The notes: generated from the letters alone by a model not told the origin. A stretch of 46,488 nt of DNA from Flavobacteriales bacterium UBA1993 (GCA_002336485.1 DDCZ01000073.1:1524-48011); one strand, 5' to 3'. Positions 24,935-33,980 are shown, numbered from the stretch's first letter. Made by a program: numbers and translations.

Positions 24935-26329
24935 CTATGGAATGGATGCCGTATCTACCGCCTCCTTAAGTGGAATGCGTTCGTCGTTGCGGTAAGCTTC
25001 AACAACGGCCTTTCTGAATCCAGCTTGGGCCATCGTATCTTTTGTGTGGATTGCTTCCTTGAGCGAACTAAAATGTCCCACGGACGTGTGGATCTTTCCT
25101 CTGGATTCGCGCCTAAAAATTTCCAGTCCCATGGTAAGTCCAGAAATGTCCTCAAGGCTAGGTTGGCTCCCCAAATTTACGCGGTAGTAGACGCTTGAAA
25201 TTGCATTAGAACTTGAAGCGTCGATTAATAATTCGCGCTCAGACTCAAGCCGTTCAATCTTAGAAACGAGCTTTCCATTCCTTAACTCCGTCTCGCGCTG
25301 AACTACCGCGATCGAGTCTCGTTCTCGCTGCATTATGGACACTTCCTTTTTCAATTCTTCAAATACAATTTCATTGCTCAACTTGGCATTGTCAAGCTTG
25401 GCGTTGAGCGCGCGCGACTTCGTGTCGTAAATGATTTTTTTACGATCCATTTCATCCTGACTCTTGTTGAGTTCATCACGGAGAGCGACAATTTCAAGGT
25501 GTGCTTGGGCTTCTTTTTTACTCAGATTATTTACCCGATGCATCAAATTGTGCGTCTCCTCAAGCTGTCTTGATGTTGCTACTTCCAATGCCTTTAGGTT
25601 CTTCTGTGTTTTTGCTTTTTGCGATTCAAGGGTAGCGAGCTCGTTTTCCTTTTTCGCGATTGCCGATTTCAGAGCCAAATCTCTCGCTTCAATCGAGTCG
25701 AGCTGATGCTTTAAAGCCTTGAGCTCCTCGTTGTTTTGAGAACCACTTTGGCTTAGTTTACCCAGGCTGTCAATTTGCGACTCAAAGTTTTCGATTCGTT
25801 TTGATGTTTGAACCAAAGCCATCTTTAGGTCTTCGTTTTCTGCACTGCGCGCCATGAGGTTGTTTGATAAACTATCGGATCTAGCCTCTAAGTCTGCTTT
25901 TGATTCCTTCAGACGATCAATTTTTCTGTGTTGAAACTGGGCGTGGGCGGATTGTAGTTCTTGCTCCTTCTTTTTCCAGGCCAATTCTGCTCTGAGGCTT
26001 TCAATTTCGGCTCCTACTTCAGTGGTTGAGGCGCTCTCACGTTCAATACGCGCTTCGAGCGAGTCAATCTGTGCACGCTGCACTTTCTCGATCTTTTGCT
26101 TTTGACTGAGGTCGGCCTCCAATTTATTGGCTCGTTCCATAGCCTCGGCTTGTTTCTGGAATTGCACTTGCAGGTCGGCGCTCAAATTATTGGCGTATGC
26201 TCTAGCCGAGTCAGATTCTGCCTTCAATCGCAGAAATACCAGTTCTTGGTCGTGAATTAGATTCTGCGTTGCGCTTCCCGACGCCCTCATCTGCTCTAAA
26301 CGACTATTGATGTCTGCAATTTGCACCAA
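24935..26329 (-). CDS. Coiled-coil protein with SPOR-like C-terminus (probably 3' part of a split gene)
   Basis: 464 residues if started at TTG 26329. About residues 1-370 are almost continuous heptad-type coiled coil (SRLEQMR, DSLEARIERES, LKHQLDSIEARDLALK). The last 80 residues form a SPOR-like module: YYRVNLGSQPSLEDI, then IHTSVGHFSSLKEAIHTKD and YRNDERIPLKEAV. It has no signal peptide and no ATG near its start. It lies in exactly the same frame as the DUF1573-type gene upstream, from which it is separated only by one TAA and seven codons. Most simply it is the second half of one long exported protein of about 690 residues. Alternatives are translation re-initiation at TTG, stop read-through, or a sequence error. 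Confidence 0.7.
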   Translation of the reverse strand: MVQIADINSRLEQMRASGSATQNLIHDQELVFLRLKAESDSARAYANNLSADLQVQFQKQAEAMERANKLEADLSQKQKIEKVQRAQIDSLEARIERESASTTEVGAEIESLRAELAWKKKEQELQSAHAQFQHRKIDRLKESKADLEARSDSLSNNLMARSAENEDLKMALVQTSKRIENFESQIDSLGKLSQSGSQNNEELKALKHQLDSIEARDLALKSAIAKKENELATLESQKAKTQKNLKALEVATSRQLEETHNLMHRVNNLSKKEAQAHLEIVALRDELNKSQDEMDRKKIIYDTKSRALNAKLDNAKLSNEIVFEELKKEVSIMQRERDSIAVVQRETELRNGKLVSKIERLESERELLIDASSSNAISSVYYRVNLGSQPSLEDISGLTMGLEIFRRESRGKIHTSVGHFSSLKEAIHTKDTMAQAGFRKAVVEAYRNDERIPLKEAVDTASIP

Positions 26330-26347
26330 TATCGATGTGTCAACGAT

Positions 26348-27004
26348 TTATTTCGAGTTATTCAGACTTTCTTCCAAGGCATGCATTCTGAGAATACTCT
26401 GCTGCTCACTTTCTTGCTTCTCTTGGATGTCAGAACTCAACCGTTCGATAAGCAGCGTCTTTAATGCAACTTGCTTTTTCAGGTAGTTGATTTCAGATTG
26501 GGCACTGGCCAATTGGTCGGTACCAACAAACCCCTCTAGGGCCTGAATGTCTTCAGGTGAAACTTCCACACTTACTGCAATGTCGCTGTCCTCAAACTGT
26601 CGACCGGATTCAATTTGGCCGTTCGCCACTACTTGGGCGCGTATATAGAGCACTTCACTCTGAACCGACTCACCGATTCGAAGGGTTACATATACTTCAT
26701 CGTGAAAGAGACCATCAAGAGAGTCGGTTAATAATTTGACTTTTATGAATCCATATTCACCAGAAAGGACCGAGCTGCGGGTATGAATAAAATCGAGGGA
26801 TTCGCTCACAGATCGAACCGAAAGGATGGATGCGGGCGCTTCTGAAGTGTTTCGAAAAAGGAAATCGTGCTCGAAGTAAAATTCCGTTTGCGCCAATTCA
26901 CCAAAGTCGTGTTCGGTTTTATTGAACGTAATTAAAGGTGACTGTCCGAAGGAATTTAATCCAAGAACGAGTAGAAGAAGGCCAAGTGTATACTGTTTTA
27001 GCAC
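26348..27004 (-). CDS. Exported DUF1573-like protein with coiled-coil tail (probably 5' part of a split gene)
   Basis: 218 residues with a signal peptide (YTLGLLLLVLGLNSFGQ). Residues about 25-125 match the immunoglobulin-like DUF1573 pattern (FNKTEHDFGELAQTEFYFEH, FLFRNTSEAPASILSV). From about residue 165 a coiled coil starts (SEINYLKKQVALKTLLIERL) and runs to the TAA at 26348-26350. The coil then continues in the same frame beyond the stop into the downstream reading frame. The gene lies downstream of the SRP RNA gene on the same strand. Confidence 0.75.
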   Translation of the reverse strand: MLKQYTLGLLLLVLGLNSFGQSPLITFNKTEHDFGELAQTEFYFEHDFLFRNTSEAPASILSVRSVSESLDFIHTRSSVLSGEYGFIKVKLLTDSLDGLFHDEVYVTLRIGESVQSEVLYIRAQVVANGQIESGRQFEDSDIAVSVEVSPEDIQALEGFVGTDQLASAQSEINYLKKQVALKTLLIERLSSDIQEKQESEQQSILRMHALEESLNNSK

Positions 27005-27107
27005 CTTTCGAAGGTAATCTTAGGCCTTGCTTGTATATGAGAGGTCGGCGCATGTTATCAACATCTCAAGGTCTAAATCCATCCCAAAATATTGGGCGCA
27101 AAAAAAA

Positions 27108-27204
27108 GGGCAAGCTACTTACATCGCACCGCTACAACCGGCTACCCTTGCTTCATTCCTGACCTGGGGGAGTTCACCGGGAGCTGGTCGTATAAGACTT
27201 GCCC
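27108..27204 (-). ncRNA. ffs: Signal recognition particle RNA (small bacterial type)
   Basis: A 97-nt RNA on the reverse strand. The ends pair (GGGCAAG with CTTGCCC). The conserved core reads GGTGAAC ... CCAGGTCAGGAATGAAGCA, the binding site for Ffh with the GGAA tetraloop, followed by AAGGGTAGCC, as in 4.5S RNA. A run of eight T follows the 3' end directly. SRP RNA with Ffh targets membrane proteins to FtsY. A near-consensus promoter lies immediately upstream. Confidence 0.93.
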
Positions 27205-27212
27205 TCGAAGCG

Positions 27213-27242
27213 CAAAGGTAAAATTGACTTTGACCAATGCAA
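27213..27242 (-). promoter_or_regulatory. SRP RNA promoter
   Basis: The reverse strand has TTG (27240-27242), exactly 19 nt, then TACCTTTG (27213-27220), with the RNA 5' end about 8 nt downstream. It agrees fully with the Bacteroidota TTG-N19-TAnnTTTG consensus. Confidence 0.85.
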
Positions 27243-27267
27243 CATGATTTTCAGCTTTCCGAATAAT

Positions 27268-27275
27268 TACATTTG
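27268..27275 (+). promoter_or_regulatory. -7 box of the DUF4199-GT2 operon
   Basis: TACATTTG matches TAnnTTTG and ends 11 nt before the ATG at 27287. It is divergent from the SRP RNA promoter; the -33 element is weak. Confidence 0.55.
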
Positions 27276-27286
27276 TCCTCTTCAAA

Positions 27287-27823
27287 ATGAAGCGATATCA
27301 AAGCATATTAAACGCAGGCAGCATTGCAGGATTGTTGAGTTATGGGTCATTTTTAGTGCTCTATTATTTGCTTTCATTCAATCCACTTGGCCCCGGGAAA
27401 CTAGTGGCCTTTATTGGGGTTGGTGTCTTAATGTATTTCGCGCTGAAAAGGCATTTGGACATGGAGCTTGAGGGGTTTGCCACGTTTAGACAATTGTTGA
27501 CCCCGGCACTCATTTTTTCTTTTGTCTTCGCCTCCCTCAATGGCATGTTGATTTATCTCCATGGTGCGTTTGTCGACGCTGGATTTGTAGAATTAGTCGT
27601 GAACGATAGTCTTGAGTCCATTGGCCCATACAAGGACGAAATGATCAATTTCATGGGCAAAGCAGATTATAAAAAGATGCTGGAGGAATATCAAAACCTC
27701 ACGTTTTCTGAAGTAGCGCTGACCGACGCCCAGTCCAAAAGCTTCTCTTCCATTTTGTTGGGGCTAATCTTTGCGCTTACCATGAGAAAAAATCCACCGA
27801 TATTTGACGACAGTGAGCACTAA
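27287..27823 (+). CDS. DUF4199 membrane protein
   Basis: A 178-residue protein with about four membrane helices: GSIAGLLSYGSFLVLYYLL, LVAFIGVGVLMYFAL, LLTPALIFSFVFASLNGMLI and SFSSILLGLIFALTM. The motif FATFRQLLTPALIFSFVFAS is characteristic of DUF4199 proteins of the Bacteroidota, which are often encoded directly before a GT2 glycosyltransferase as here. The role is unknown. It overlaps the GT2 gene start by 11 nt. Confidence 0.85.
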   Translation: MKRYQSILNAGSIAGLLSYGSFLVLYYLLSFNPLGPGKLVAFIGVGVLMYFALKRHLDMELEGFATFRQLLTPALIFSFVFASLNGMLIYLHGAFVDAGFVELVVNDSLESIGPYKDEMINFMGKADYKKMLEEYQNLTFSEVALTDAQSKSFSSILLGLIFALTMRKNPPIFDDSEH

Positions 27824-28775
27824 CCCGAATATTTCTATCGTCATCCCGCTTTTAAACGAAGCGGAATCTTTACCCGAACTCCACGATTGGATTAAACGGG
27901 TCATGGATGCGAACAGCTATACCTACGAAATTTGGTTTATCGACGATGGTTCCACCGATGATTCTTGGAAGGTAATTGAACAACTTAATGCCGCTGACCC
28001 ATGTGTTAAGGCCATTAAATTTCGACGCAACTATGGTAAGTCTGGTGCGCTGAATGTTGGATTTGAAGCAGTAACCGGAGACGTTGTCATCACCATGGAT
28101 GCCGACTTACAAGATAGCCCAGAGGAGATTCCGGAGCTGTATCGCATGATAACTGAAGATGGACTTGATCTTGTTTCTGGCTGGAAAAAGAAACGGTTTG
28201 ATCCGCTTTCTAAAACCATCCCGACTAAGCTCTATAACTGGGCGACACGAAAAATGAGTGGCATCTATTTGCATGATTTCAACTGTGGGCTTAAAGCCTA
28301 TCGTATCGATGTAGTGAAGGCCATTGAAGTATATGGTGAGATGCATCGATACATTCCCGTTATCGCGCATTGGGCTGGATTCAAGAAAATTGGGGAGAAA
28401 GTCGTACACCACCAAGAACGCAAATACGGCGAAACCAAGTTTGGCCTAATTCGATTTGTAAACGGGCCGTTAGACCTGCTCAGCATTTCATTTGTAAGCA
28501 AGTTTGGAAAGAAACCCATGCACCTTTTTGGACTCATGGGTACCATCATGTTTATGGTTGGATTCTTTCTAGCTGCCTATCTCGGTTTGGAAAAGCTGTA
28601 TTGGATGAGTGTGAAGGTTGCGGCGCCGCTCGTAACAAGTCAGCCATTCTTTTACATCGCCCTTACTACAATGGTTATGGGAGTACAGCTCTTTTTAGCT
28701 GGGTTCATTGGAGAAATGATCTCGAGAAACGCACCGGATCGAAACGTGTATCTGGAGTCTAAGCGACTAGTTTAA
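27813..28775 (+). CDS. Glycosyltransferase family 2, polyprenyl-phosphate (DPM1/GtrB-like) type
   Basis: About 320 residues from GTG 27813 (an in-frame TTG at 27804 is less likely). The GT-A domain has ISIVIPLLNEAESLPELHDW, WFIDDGSTDDSW, VVITMDADLQDSPEEIP (the DxD) and FRRNYGKSGALNVGF. The C-terminal part has two membrane helices (LFGLMGTIMFMVGFFLAAYL, FFYIALTTMVMGVQLFLAGF), as in GtrB/ArnC-type enzymes. These transfer a sugar from a nucleotide to undecaprenyl phosphate at the inner membrane. The PMT/GT39-like genes nearby could use such a lipid-linked sugar (inference). Confidence 0.9.
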   Translation: MSTNPNISIVIPLLNEAESLPELHDWIKRVMDANSYTYEIWFIDDGSTDDSWKVIEQLNAADPCVKAIKFRRNYGKSGALNVGFEAVTGDVVITMDADLQDSPEEIPELYRMITEDGLDLVSGWKKKRFDPLSKTIPTKLYNWATRKMSGIYLHDFNCGLKAYRIDVVKAIEVYGEMHRYIPVIAHWAGFKKIGEKVVHHQERKYGETKFGLIRFVNGPLDLLSISFVSKFGKKPMHLFGLMGTIMFMVGFFLAAYLGLEKLYWMSVKVAAPLVTSQPFFYIALTTMVMGVQLFLAGFIGEMISRNAPDRNVYLESKRLV

Positions 28776-30503
28776 TTGAGCGTCTAGCTCTAACAATCCT
28801 TTATTTTTTGGATGGATTTTTAATCCTTGTCTCGTAAGCGTTTTTGCCTCAATCGACTGATTCGTCATGGCATAAGTCTTGGCGAGGTTTAAGGTGATCT
28901 CCGCATCGGATGGGTCGATTTCGTAGGCCCGCTCAAACGCCAAAACCGCCTCGTCCATCTCTTGTGAAATGCCATGCGCAATGCCTATTTGCATCCATGC
29001 CGTGGCGTCTGTTGGATTCATCTCAACATAGCGGCCTAGAGATTTCTTCACGCCTTCCCACTTTCCAAGCTCGCCATAGATCAAACCCAGTTCGTGATGA
29101 AACTCTTGAACCTCATAGATCGAAAGTGCTTGCTCCATCAACGTGGCTGCGGATTCGTAATACGTAACGCGTTTCGCGCCTGGACCTAACTTTTCAGCCT
29201 TTGCCTTATAGATGTTTGCAAGGTTATGGTGGGCCTTAGCGCTCTGATTTAAGTGCTGCAGGTCATGAGTAAATAACGTTTCGTCGCTCTTCCAATCGCC
29301 GTTTCTGGAGAAGGTAACCAAGGCCATCGGAACGATGATCAATACCATGACTACCTGTGCATGAATTTTCTTCGTGAGTGCGAGCTTGTTCAAGATCATC
29401 GATATGCCGGAAACTGCAAGCAATACAAAGCCCAGCGAAGGAATAAATAAGAACCGCTCTGCCATGGTAGCCCCAATCGGAAATAGAAAGTTGGAGACGG
29501 GAATAATCGGTAAAATCAAAAGTGCAAGTATGAAGGTGTGGTGCTGTTCTGATTTCACACCGCGATTTTTAAACTGACGAATGCGCCATCCAATCAGTGC
29601 AATGAGCGCTCCAAGGGTCAGTAAAACCTGGAAATTCGAAAAAGAGACCAAAGGAATGGTGTTAAAGCTATAATCATAGACCAGCGGATGCGGAATGAAG
29701 AGCAGGCGCAGATATTCGCCCATGATCCAAATTTTCGTGGCTAACACATCACTTGCCGATCCTGGCTGTGTCAGTGCATTGTCAAATACGTGGTATTGTT
29801 GGTCGAGCAGCACTTCGGTTACCGAAAAATAAATGGCTAGAAATATCGCCGAAACTGCAATTGGTGTGATGCTCAGTTTGATGGTTTCCGGAATACGCTC
29901 TGACTTTTTATAGGCCATCAGCATATAGACAGGCAAGAGCGCGAGGGCCGTTTCTTTCGAAAGCAATGCCACTAAAAACAGGATGGCCGCACCAAGCATG
30001 GACATTGGTTTTTTGTCCTCAAGCCACGTCCAAAATTGGTTCGCACTTAATGCGAAAAACAACAGACAGTAGATTTCATCGCGGCTCTTGATATTGGCAA
30101 CCACTTCTGTGTGAATTGGGTGTGCAACAAAGAGCAACATAGCCAGATATAGCCAGACATCATCCATGAGTTTGAGGCGTGTCAACCAGCGCAGCAATAC
30201 AACGCACAGAAGCGCAAAGCACAGCACGTTAAGAAGGTGGCCAATGAAAGGCGAGTTGCCAAACAAGGCATGCTCAATCGAAAAGCTAACGCCGCTTATT
30301 GGTCGATAGTTTCCGGCGTCTTTTCCATTAATTCCAAACCAGTAGCTATGCGTAAAGTGATCCGCAATGCCTGCGAAACCCTGTTGGGTAAAAGTGTTTT
30401 GGGTGATGATCGCCTTGTCGTCCAGTACATATCCATGACCGAGTGTATTGGCATACATGGCTAGTGCCACTCCAAATATTACGAGGTACTGTAACGGCTT
30501 CAT
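28767..30503 (-). CDS. TMTC-like membrane protein: PMT-type glycosyltransferase domain with TPR repeats
   Basis: A 578-residue protein. The N-terminal two thirds have about ten membrane helices. Early motifs are LGHGYVLDDKAIITQN (acidic pair in the first periplasmic loop) and NYRPISGVSFSIEHALFG, then FVAHPIHTEVVANIKSRDE and SKETALALLP. These are the DUF1736/TMTC family features related to protein O-mannosyltransferases. Residues about 420-578 are TPR repeats (ATAWMQIGIAHGISQEMDEA, AEITLNLAKTYAMTNQS). Eukaryotic TMTC proteins O-mannosylate cadherins; bacterial members are predicted to glycosylate exported proteins. The end overlaps the convergent GT2 gene by 9 nt. Confidence 0.85.
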   Translation of the reverse strand: MKPLQYLVIFGVALAMYANTLGHGYVLDDKAIITQNTFTQQGFAGIADHFTHSYWFGINGKDAGNYRPISGVSFSIEHALFGNSPFIGHLLNVLCFALLCVVLLRWLTRLKLMDDVWLYLAMLLFVAHPIHTEVVANIKSRDEIYCLLFFALSANQFWTWLEDKKPMSMLGAAILFLVALLSKETALALLPVYMLMAYKKSERIPETIKLSITPIAVSAIFLAIYFSVTEVLLDQQYHVFDNALTQPGSASDVLATKIWIMGEYLRLLFIPHPLVYDYSFNTIPLVSFSNFQVLLTLGALIALIGWRIRQFKNRGVKSEQHHTFILALLILPIIPVSNFLFPIGATMAERFLFIPSLGFVLLAVSGISMILNKLALTKKIHAQVVMVLIIVPMALVTFSRNGDWKSDETLFTHDLQHLNQSAKAHHNLANIYKAKAEKLGPGAKRVTYYESAATLMEQALSIYEVQEFHHELGLIYGELGKWEGVKKSLGRYVEMNPTDATAWMQIGIAHGISQEMDEAVLAFERAYEIDPSDAEITLNLAKTYAMTNQSIEAKTLTRQGLKIHPKNKGLLELDAQLN

Positions 30504-30542
30504 TCTTCAAACATCGCACATTTTATGACGTCATAGTATGGC

Positions 30543-30550
30543 TACTTTTG
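30543..30550 (+). promoter_or_regulatory. -7 box of the methyltransferase-GT39 operon
   Basis: TACTTTTG matches TAnnTTTG, 26 nt before the ATG at 30577. It lies within the frame extension that would start at 30538, so it favours 30577. Confidence 0.55.
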
Positions 30551-30576
30551 CTTTTCTATTCAAAAGGCAATTGACG

Positions 30577-31248
30577 ATGAAAACCTATTTAAAATCGAAG
30601 CTGAGCATGCGGCAATATGAGTTGCTGCGAATGGCTGCCTTTGAATTCAAACGGTGGAAATGTCGAGTAACTGCACCAAAGAAATTTGCCACCGAATTGA
30701 AACAACTGCAGTTGGGCAGTGGTGCGCGTCCGCTCAAGCATTGGCTCAATGTTGATATGATTGGCAGCGATCTTAACCTAGACATCGCTACGGGTAGCCT
30801 TCCGTTTGCCGACAATCAATTTGATGTGATCGTCTCGCAGCATGTTATAGAGCATTTGACTCTGGAAGATGAGTTCTTACCGCTTCTCAAAGAATGCCAT
30901 CGATCGCTTTCTGAAGGCGGTGTGATATGGCTTTCAACTCCAGATTTAGAGAAGGTGGCGCGATCGTATGTCGATCATAAAAATGAGGACATGATAACCG
31001 ATCGCCAGCAGCGAATCCCAGATTGGAATATGGGAAGCATCCCATCGCAGCACTTTATGAACGACATCTTTCACCAGCAACTTGAACATCGAAACTTGTT
31101 CGATTTAGAATTGCTAACCTGGTGCCTAACCGAAGCTGGTTTCAAGAACGTTCAACGAACGGATGAGAAAGATTTGGTAGAAGCGCATCCTGAAATTCCG
31201 ATGCGAAACGATGACTATCAATCCATCTATGTCCGCGCCACAAAATGA
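30577..31248 (+). CDS. SAM-dependent methyltransferase (type 11)
   Basis: About 223 residues. The class I SAM site is LQLGSGARPLKHWLNVDM, followed by SLPFADNQFDVIVSQHVIEH and LSEGGVIWLSTPDLEKV. This pattern is typical of the Methyltransf_11 proteins found in polysaccharide loci. The substrate is unknown; the neighbouring GT genes suggest a surface glycan or lipid-linked sugar (inference). The stop overlaps the ATG of the next gene (ATGA), so the two are translationally coupled. Confidence 0.83.
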   Translation: MKTYLKSKLSMRQYELLRMAAFEFKRWKCRVTAPKKFATELKQLQLGSGARPLKHWLNVDMIGSDLNLDIATGSLPFADNQFDVIVSQHVIEHLTLEDEFLPLLKECHRSLSEGGVIWLSTPDLEKVARSYVDHKNEDMITDRQQRIPDWNMGSIPSQHFMNDIFHQQLEHRNLFDLELLTWCLTEAGFKNVQRTDEKDLVEAHPEIPMRNDDYQSIYVRATK

Positions 31249-33062
31249 ATCGGATTAAATCCTGGATACAACGCCATTGGCTCATAAGCTTGACACTTCT
31301 TGTCGGAGCCACATTGCGTTTCTGGAGATTCTGGTCCATTCCCTATTCACACGACGAACTCAGTGCACTAAACCGCACATGGTTTGCTTCCTTTTCCGAA
31401 CTCATAGAAGGAGCTGTGCGGTCGGATGGACACCCAGCAGGAACACAAATCTTGCTGTGGTTTCAATCGATGATCAGCTTTGAAGAAGGCTGGATCAAGC
31501 TCCCTTTCCTGATCGCTGGTGTATGGTCTATTTGGTTGGTCTACTTGGTTGGAAAGCGATTGTTTAGCGAATCATCAGGTATCCTCGCCGCGGTGCTCAT
31601 CGCCACACTTCAATATCCAATTACGTTTAGTCAGTGGGCGCGCCCATATGTGCTCGGACTCTGGGTTGTTTTGATGCTTACCTACGTGCTCTTGCGTTTT
31701 CGCGAAGCCGAGGGCAGAGGAGTAAAGTACATTGTCTTGTTTGCTGTATTGGCTGCAGGCGCTGGTTACATTCACTATTTCGCTTTGCTGCAGGCCATTC
31801 TTCTCGCGATTGGTTTTATTCCGCTTCTTGATTCGAAAAAGTGGCCGATGCTGGCACTTGGTGGCCTTTTGTCATTTCTGTTGTGGGCACCGCATTTGGG
31901 GATCACGATCCACCACTTAAGTCAGGGCGGCATCGGCGATTGGCTGCAACCTCCCGGGCCAAACTATTGGATGGAGTGCTTAGCCTACGCCTTTCAGTTT
32001 TCGTGGTGGCCGGTTGTAATTCTAGGAATTGCCAGCCTCGCTATGTTGGCTCAGGTTCAAATTTGGGTGAGAAGCTATGTGCGCTGGATGCTTTTGGCAC
32101 TCGCCATTCTACCATTTGTGATTGCCTATTTCTATTCCATCGAAATAAACCCGCTGCTGCACCAGAGCGTGCTCATTTTTTCCTTCCCCTTTTTGCTTTT
32201 GTGGATGGTGTCCTTTGTGCGGATGCAAGGTATTGGGTTGATACTTGTCGCATTGATTCTAAGCGCGTCTAACGTGAGTACGTTGGTGCTCGAGCGTAAT
32301 CATTACGAACTAAACTACGGCAGCGAATACGGCTCGGCCCTCGAATGGGGTGCGCACCTTAGCAAGCGGGAATCAAGTTTGGCTACACTCGTTGATTTAC
32401 GCCCAGACTTCATCGAACTATTGATTAGAGAAGGCGTTGTTCCGCCATTAAACATAGATCTCCTTTCTAGAATCAAAAGTAGCCAGTCGGTGCAAGAATT
32501 CTTGGATGAAGCTGATGCGTCATTGTTGTTTTTTGCCATGGATGCGGGCAGCAGTCCAGAACTTTTAACCGCGGCCATGGACCATTATCCATGCATCGAA
32601 GAGCATAAATTCTTTCACGCCGGCGAGGCCTATTTACTCAGCAAAAATTGCGATTCGAGGATTGAGATATCAAAAGCGCCCGTTGAAGATGAAATGATTT
32701 TTCCAGACAATCCGTACAGCAGCGGTTGGGAGTGGAAATGGACGGAACTCGACTCAAATACCAATACACACTTTGTGGCTAAATTCAGAGGTGTTATGGG
32801 CGATGCATCCATTGTAGCTGAAGTCAAATCGGATGTGATGGAGCCAGCTTGGCGCGGGGTGGCGTTTCAAGATTCTCGTAATGAAAAGATCATCAACCAA
32901 AGCGGATACCACGTCATCTATAACTCTGAGATGAAACGCGATTCGAGTGATATTCTCAAGTCTTTTGTGTGGCTGGGCAATGGTGGCGGAATCGAGCTTT
33001 ATTCCTTTCGCGCCTACAGCGTTCCAAAAAACACAAACAAGTTTCGCCTCTTCAGAAAGTAG
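31245..33062 (+). CDS. GT39/PMT-like membrane glycosyltransferase
   Basis: A 605-residue protein. About nine to eleven membrane helices span residues 15-345. The first periplasmic loop has IPYSHDELSALNRT with the acidic pair Asp-Glu expected for GT-C enzymes, then DGHPAGTQILLWF. The C-terminal 260 residues are soluble and presumably periplasmic. The architecture fits the GT39/PMT_2 family using polyprenyl-phosphate sugars. Coupled by ATGA to the methyltransferase gene. Its stop is directly next to the DUF72 stop on the other strand. Confidence 0.82.
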   Translation: MNRIKSWIQRHWLISLTLLVGATLRFWRFWSIPYSHDELSALNRTWFASFSELIEGAVRSDGHPAGTQILLWFQSMISFEEGWIKLPFLIAGVWSIWLVYLVGKRLFSESSGILAAVLIATLQYPITFSQWARPYVLGLWVVLMLTYVLLRFREAEGRGVKYIVLFAVLAAGAGYIHYFALLQAILLAIGFIPLLDSKKWPMLALGGLLSFLLWAPHLGITIHHLSQGGIGDWLQPPGPNYWMECLAYAFQFSWWPVVILGIASLAMLAQVQIWVRSYVRWMLLALAILPFVIAYFYSIEINPLLHQSVLIFSFPFLLLWMVSFVRMQGIGLILVALILSASNVSTLVLERNHYELNYGSEYGSALEWGAHLSKRESSLATLVDLRPDFIELLIREGVVPPLNIDLLSRIKSSQSVQEFLDEADASLLFFAMDAGSSPELLTAAMDHYPCIEEHKFFHAGEAYLLSKNCDSRIEISKAPVEDEMIFPDNPYSSGWEWKWTELDSNTNTHFVAKFRGVMGDASIVAEVKSDVMEPAWRGVAFQDSRNEKIINQSGYHVIYNSEMKRDSSDILKSFVWLGNGGGIELYSFRAYSVPKNTNKFRLFRK

Positions 33063-33965
33063 CTAGAAGAGGCTCCCCTGTTCTTCGGCCATGATCGGCA
33101 CCTGAACGTTCACATCAAACTTCTCGAGCAACTTTTGACTCATATATCGGATCAGCATCGGCGAGTGCAACTCCTCGTGCTGGTGCATGAAAAACCAACA
33201 CGATTCGAGGCCGTTTTGGCTCCATTTCCCAATGCGATCTACCCATTGATCAATTCGGGTATAGTCCGATGAGTGCAGTTGATTCCCTACAAATCGAATC
33301 ATTGCATTTTTAGATGAAAGGCGCATATGAACCAAGTCTCTATGCCCGGCGGTATCGGTGATTATTGGGATGCATTTGTGCGACCGCAGCTGCTCAAATA
33401 ATCTATCGGCATTGTCTTGATCGGTATACCACATGGGATCTCGTAGTTCAAGGGCCAGCGGAAAGCCGGAAGGCCATTTTTCAAGATATGTCTTTAGCGC
33501 TTCAAAGCTGTCTGGCTTAAAGGTCGGATGCATTTGCAAGAAGCTCGGGCCCAGTTTATCCTCAAAGTGACTGATGGCGTCGCAAAAGCGAACGGTGCCA
33601 CCGCGTGTTTCTTTCAGTCGATCCCAGTGCGAAATGCCTTGATAGATTTTTGGAGAAAAGGTGAACCCATCTGGGACGGTATCTGCCCAGCGCACCACCA
33701 TTTCAGCGGTTGGGATGCGGTAATGCGTTGTGTTCAATTCTACCGATTGAAATTGCTTTCCATAGTTGGCTAGAAAGTCTTTCGCCTTGGTGCCCGTTGG
33801 ATACAAATGTCCAATCCAGTCTTTGTTACCCCAGCCGGTGCATCCAAAATAGACCGTTGTTTTCTTTGTGCTTGGAGTAAGCATGTCGGATGTGTCGGTA
33901 TGATCCTCGGGTAAGTCAAAATTGACGGTATCTAATAACTCTATTGGAAGCTTTCCGAATTTCAT
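33063..33965 (-). CDS. DUF72 family protein (YecE-like)
   Basis: A 300-residue TIM-barrel-like protein. Family landmarks are VYFGCTGWGNKDWIGHLYP, FQSVELNTTHYRIPTAEMV, FTFSPKIYQGISHWDRL, FPLALELRDPMWY and IRFVGN. DUF72 proteins have no settled biochemical role. It lies 15 nt downstream of the HMCES/YedK gene on the same strand, probably in one operon. Confidence 0.9.
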   Translation of the reverse strand: MKFGKLPIELLDTVNFDLPEDHTDTSDMLTPSTKKTTVYFGCTGWGNKDWIGHLYPTGTKAKDFLANYGKQFQSVELNTTHYRIPTAEMVVRWADTVPDGFTFSPKIYQGISHWDRLKETRGGTVRFCDAISHFEDKLGPSFLQMHPTFKPDSFEALKTYLEKWPSGFPLALELRDPMWYTDQDNADRLFEQLRSHKCIPIITDTAGHRDLVHMRLSSKNAMIRFVGNQLHSSDYTRIDQWVDRIGKWSQNGLESCWFFMHQHEELHSPMLIRYMSQKLLEKFDVNVQVPIMAEEQGSLF

Positions 33966-33980
33966 AGTGCGGCCTGTGAC

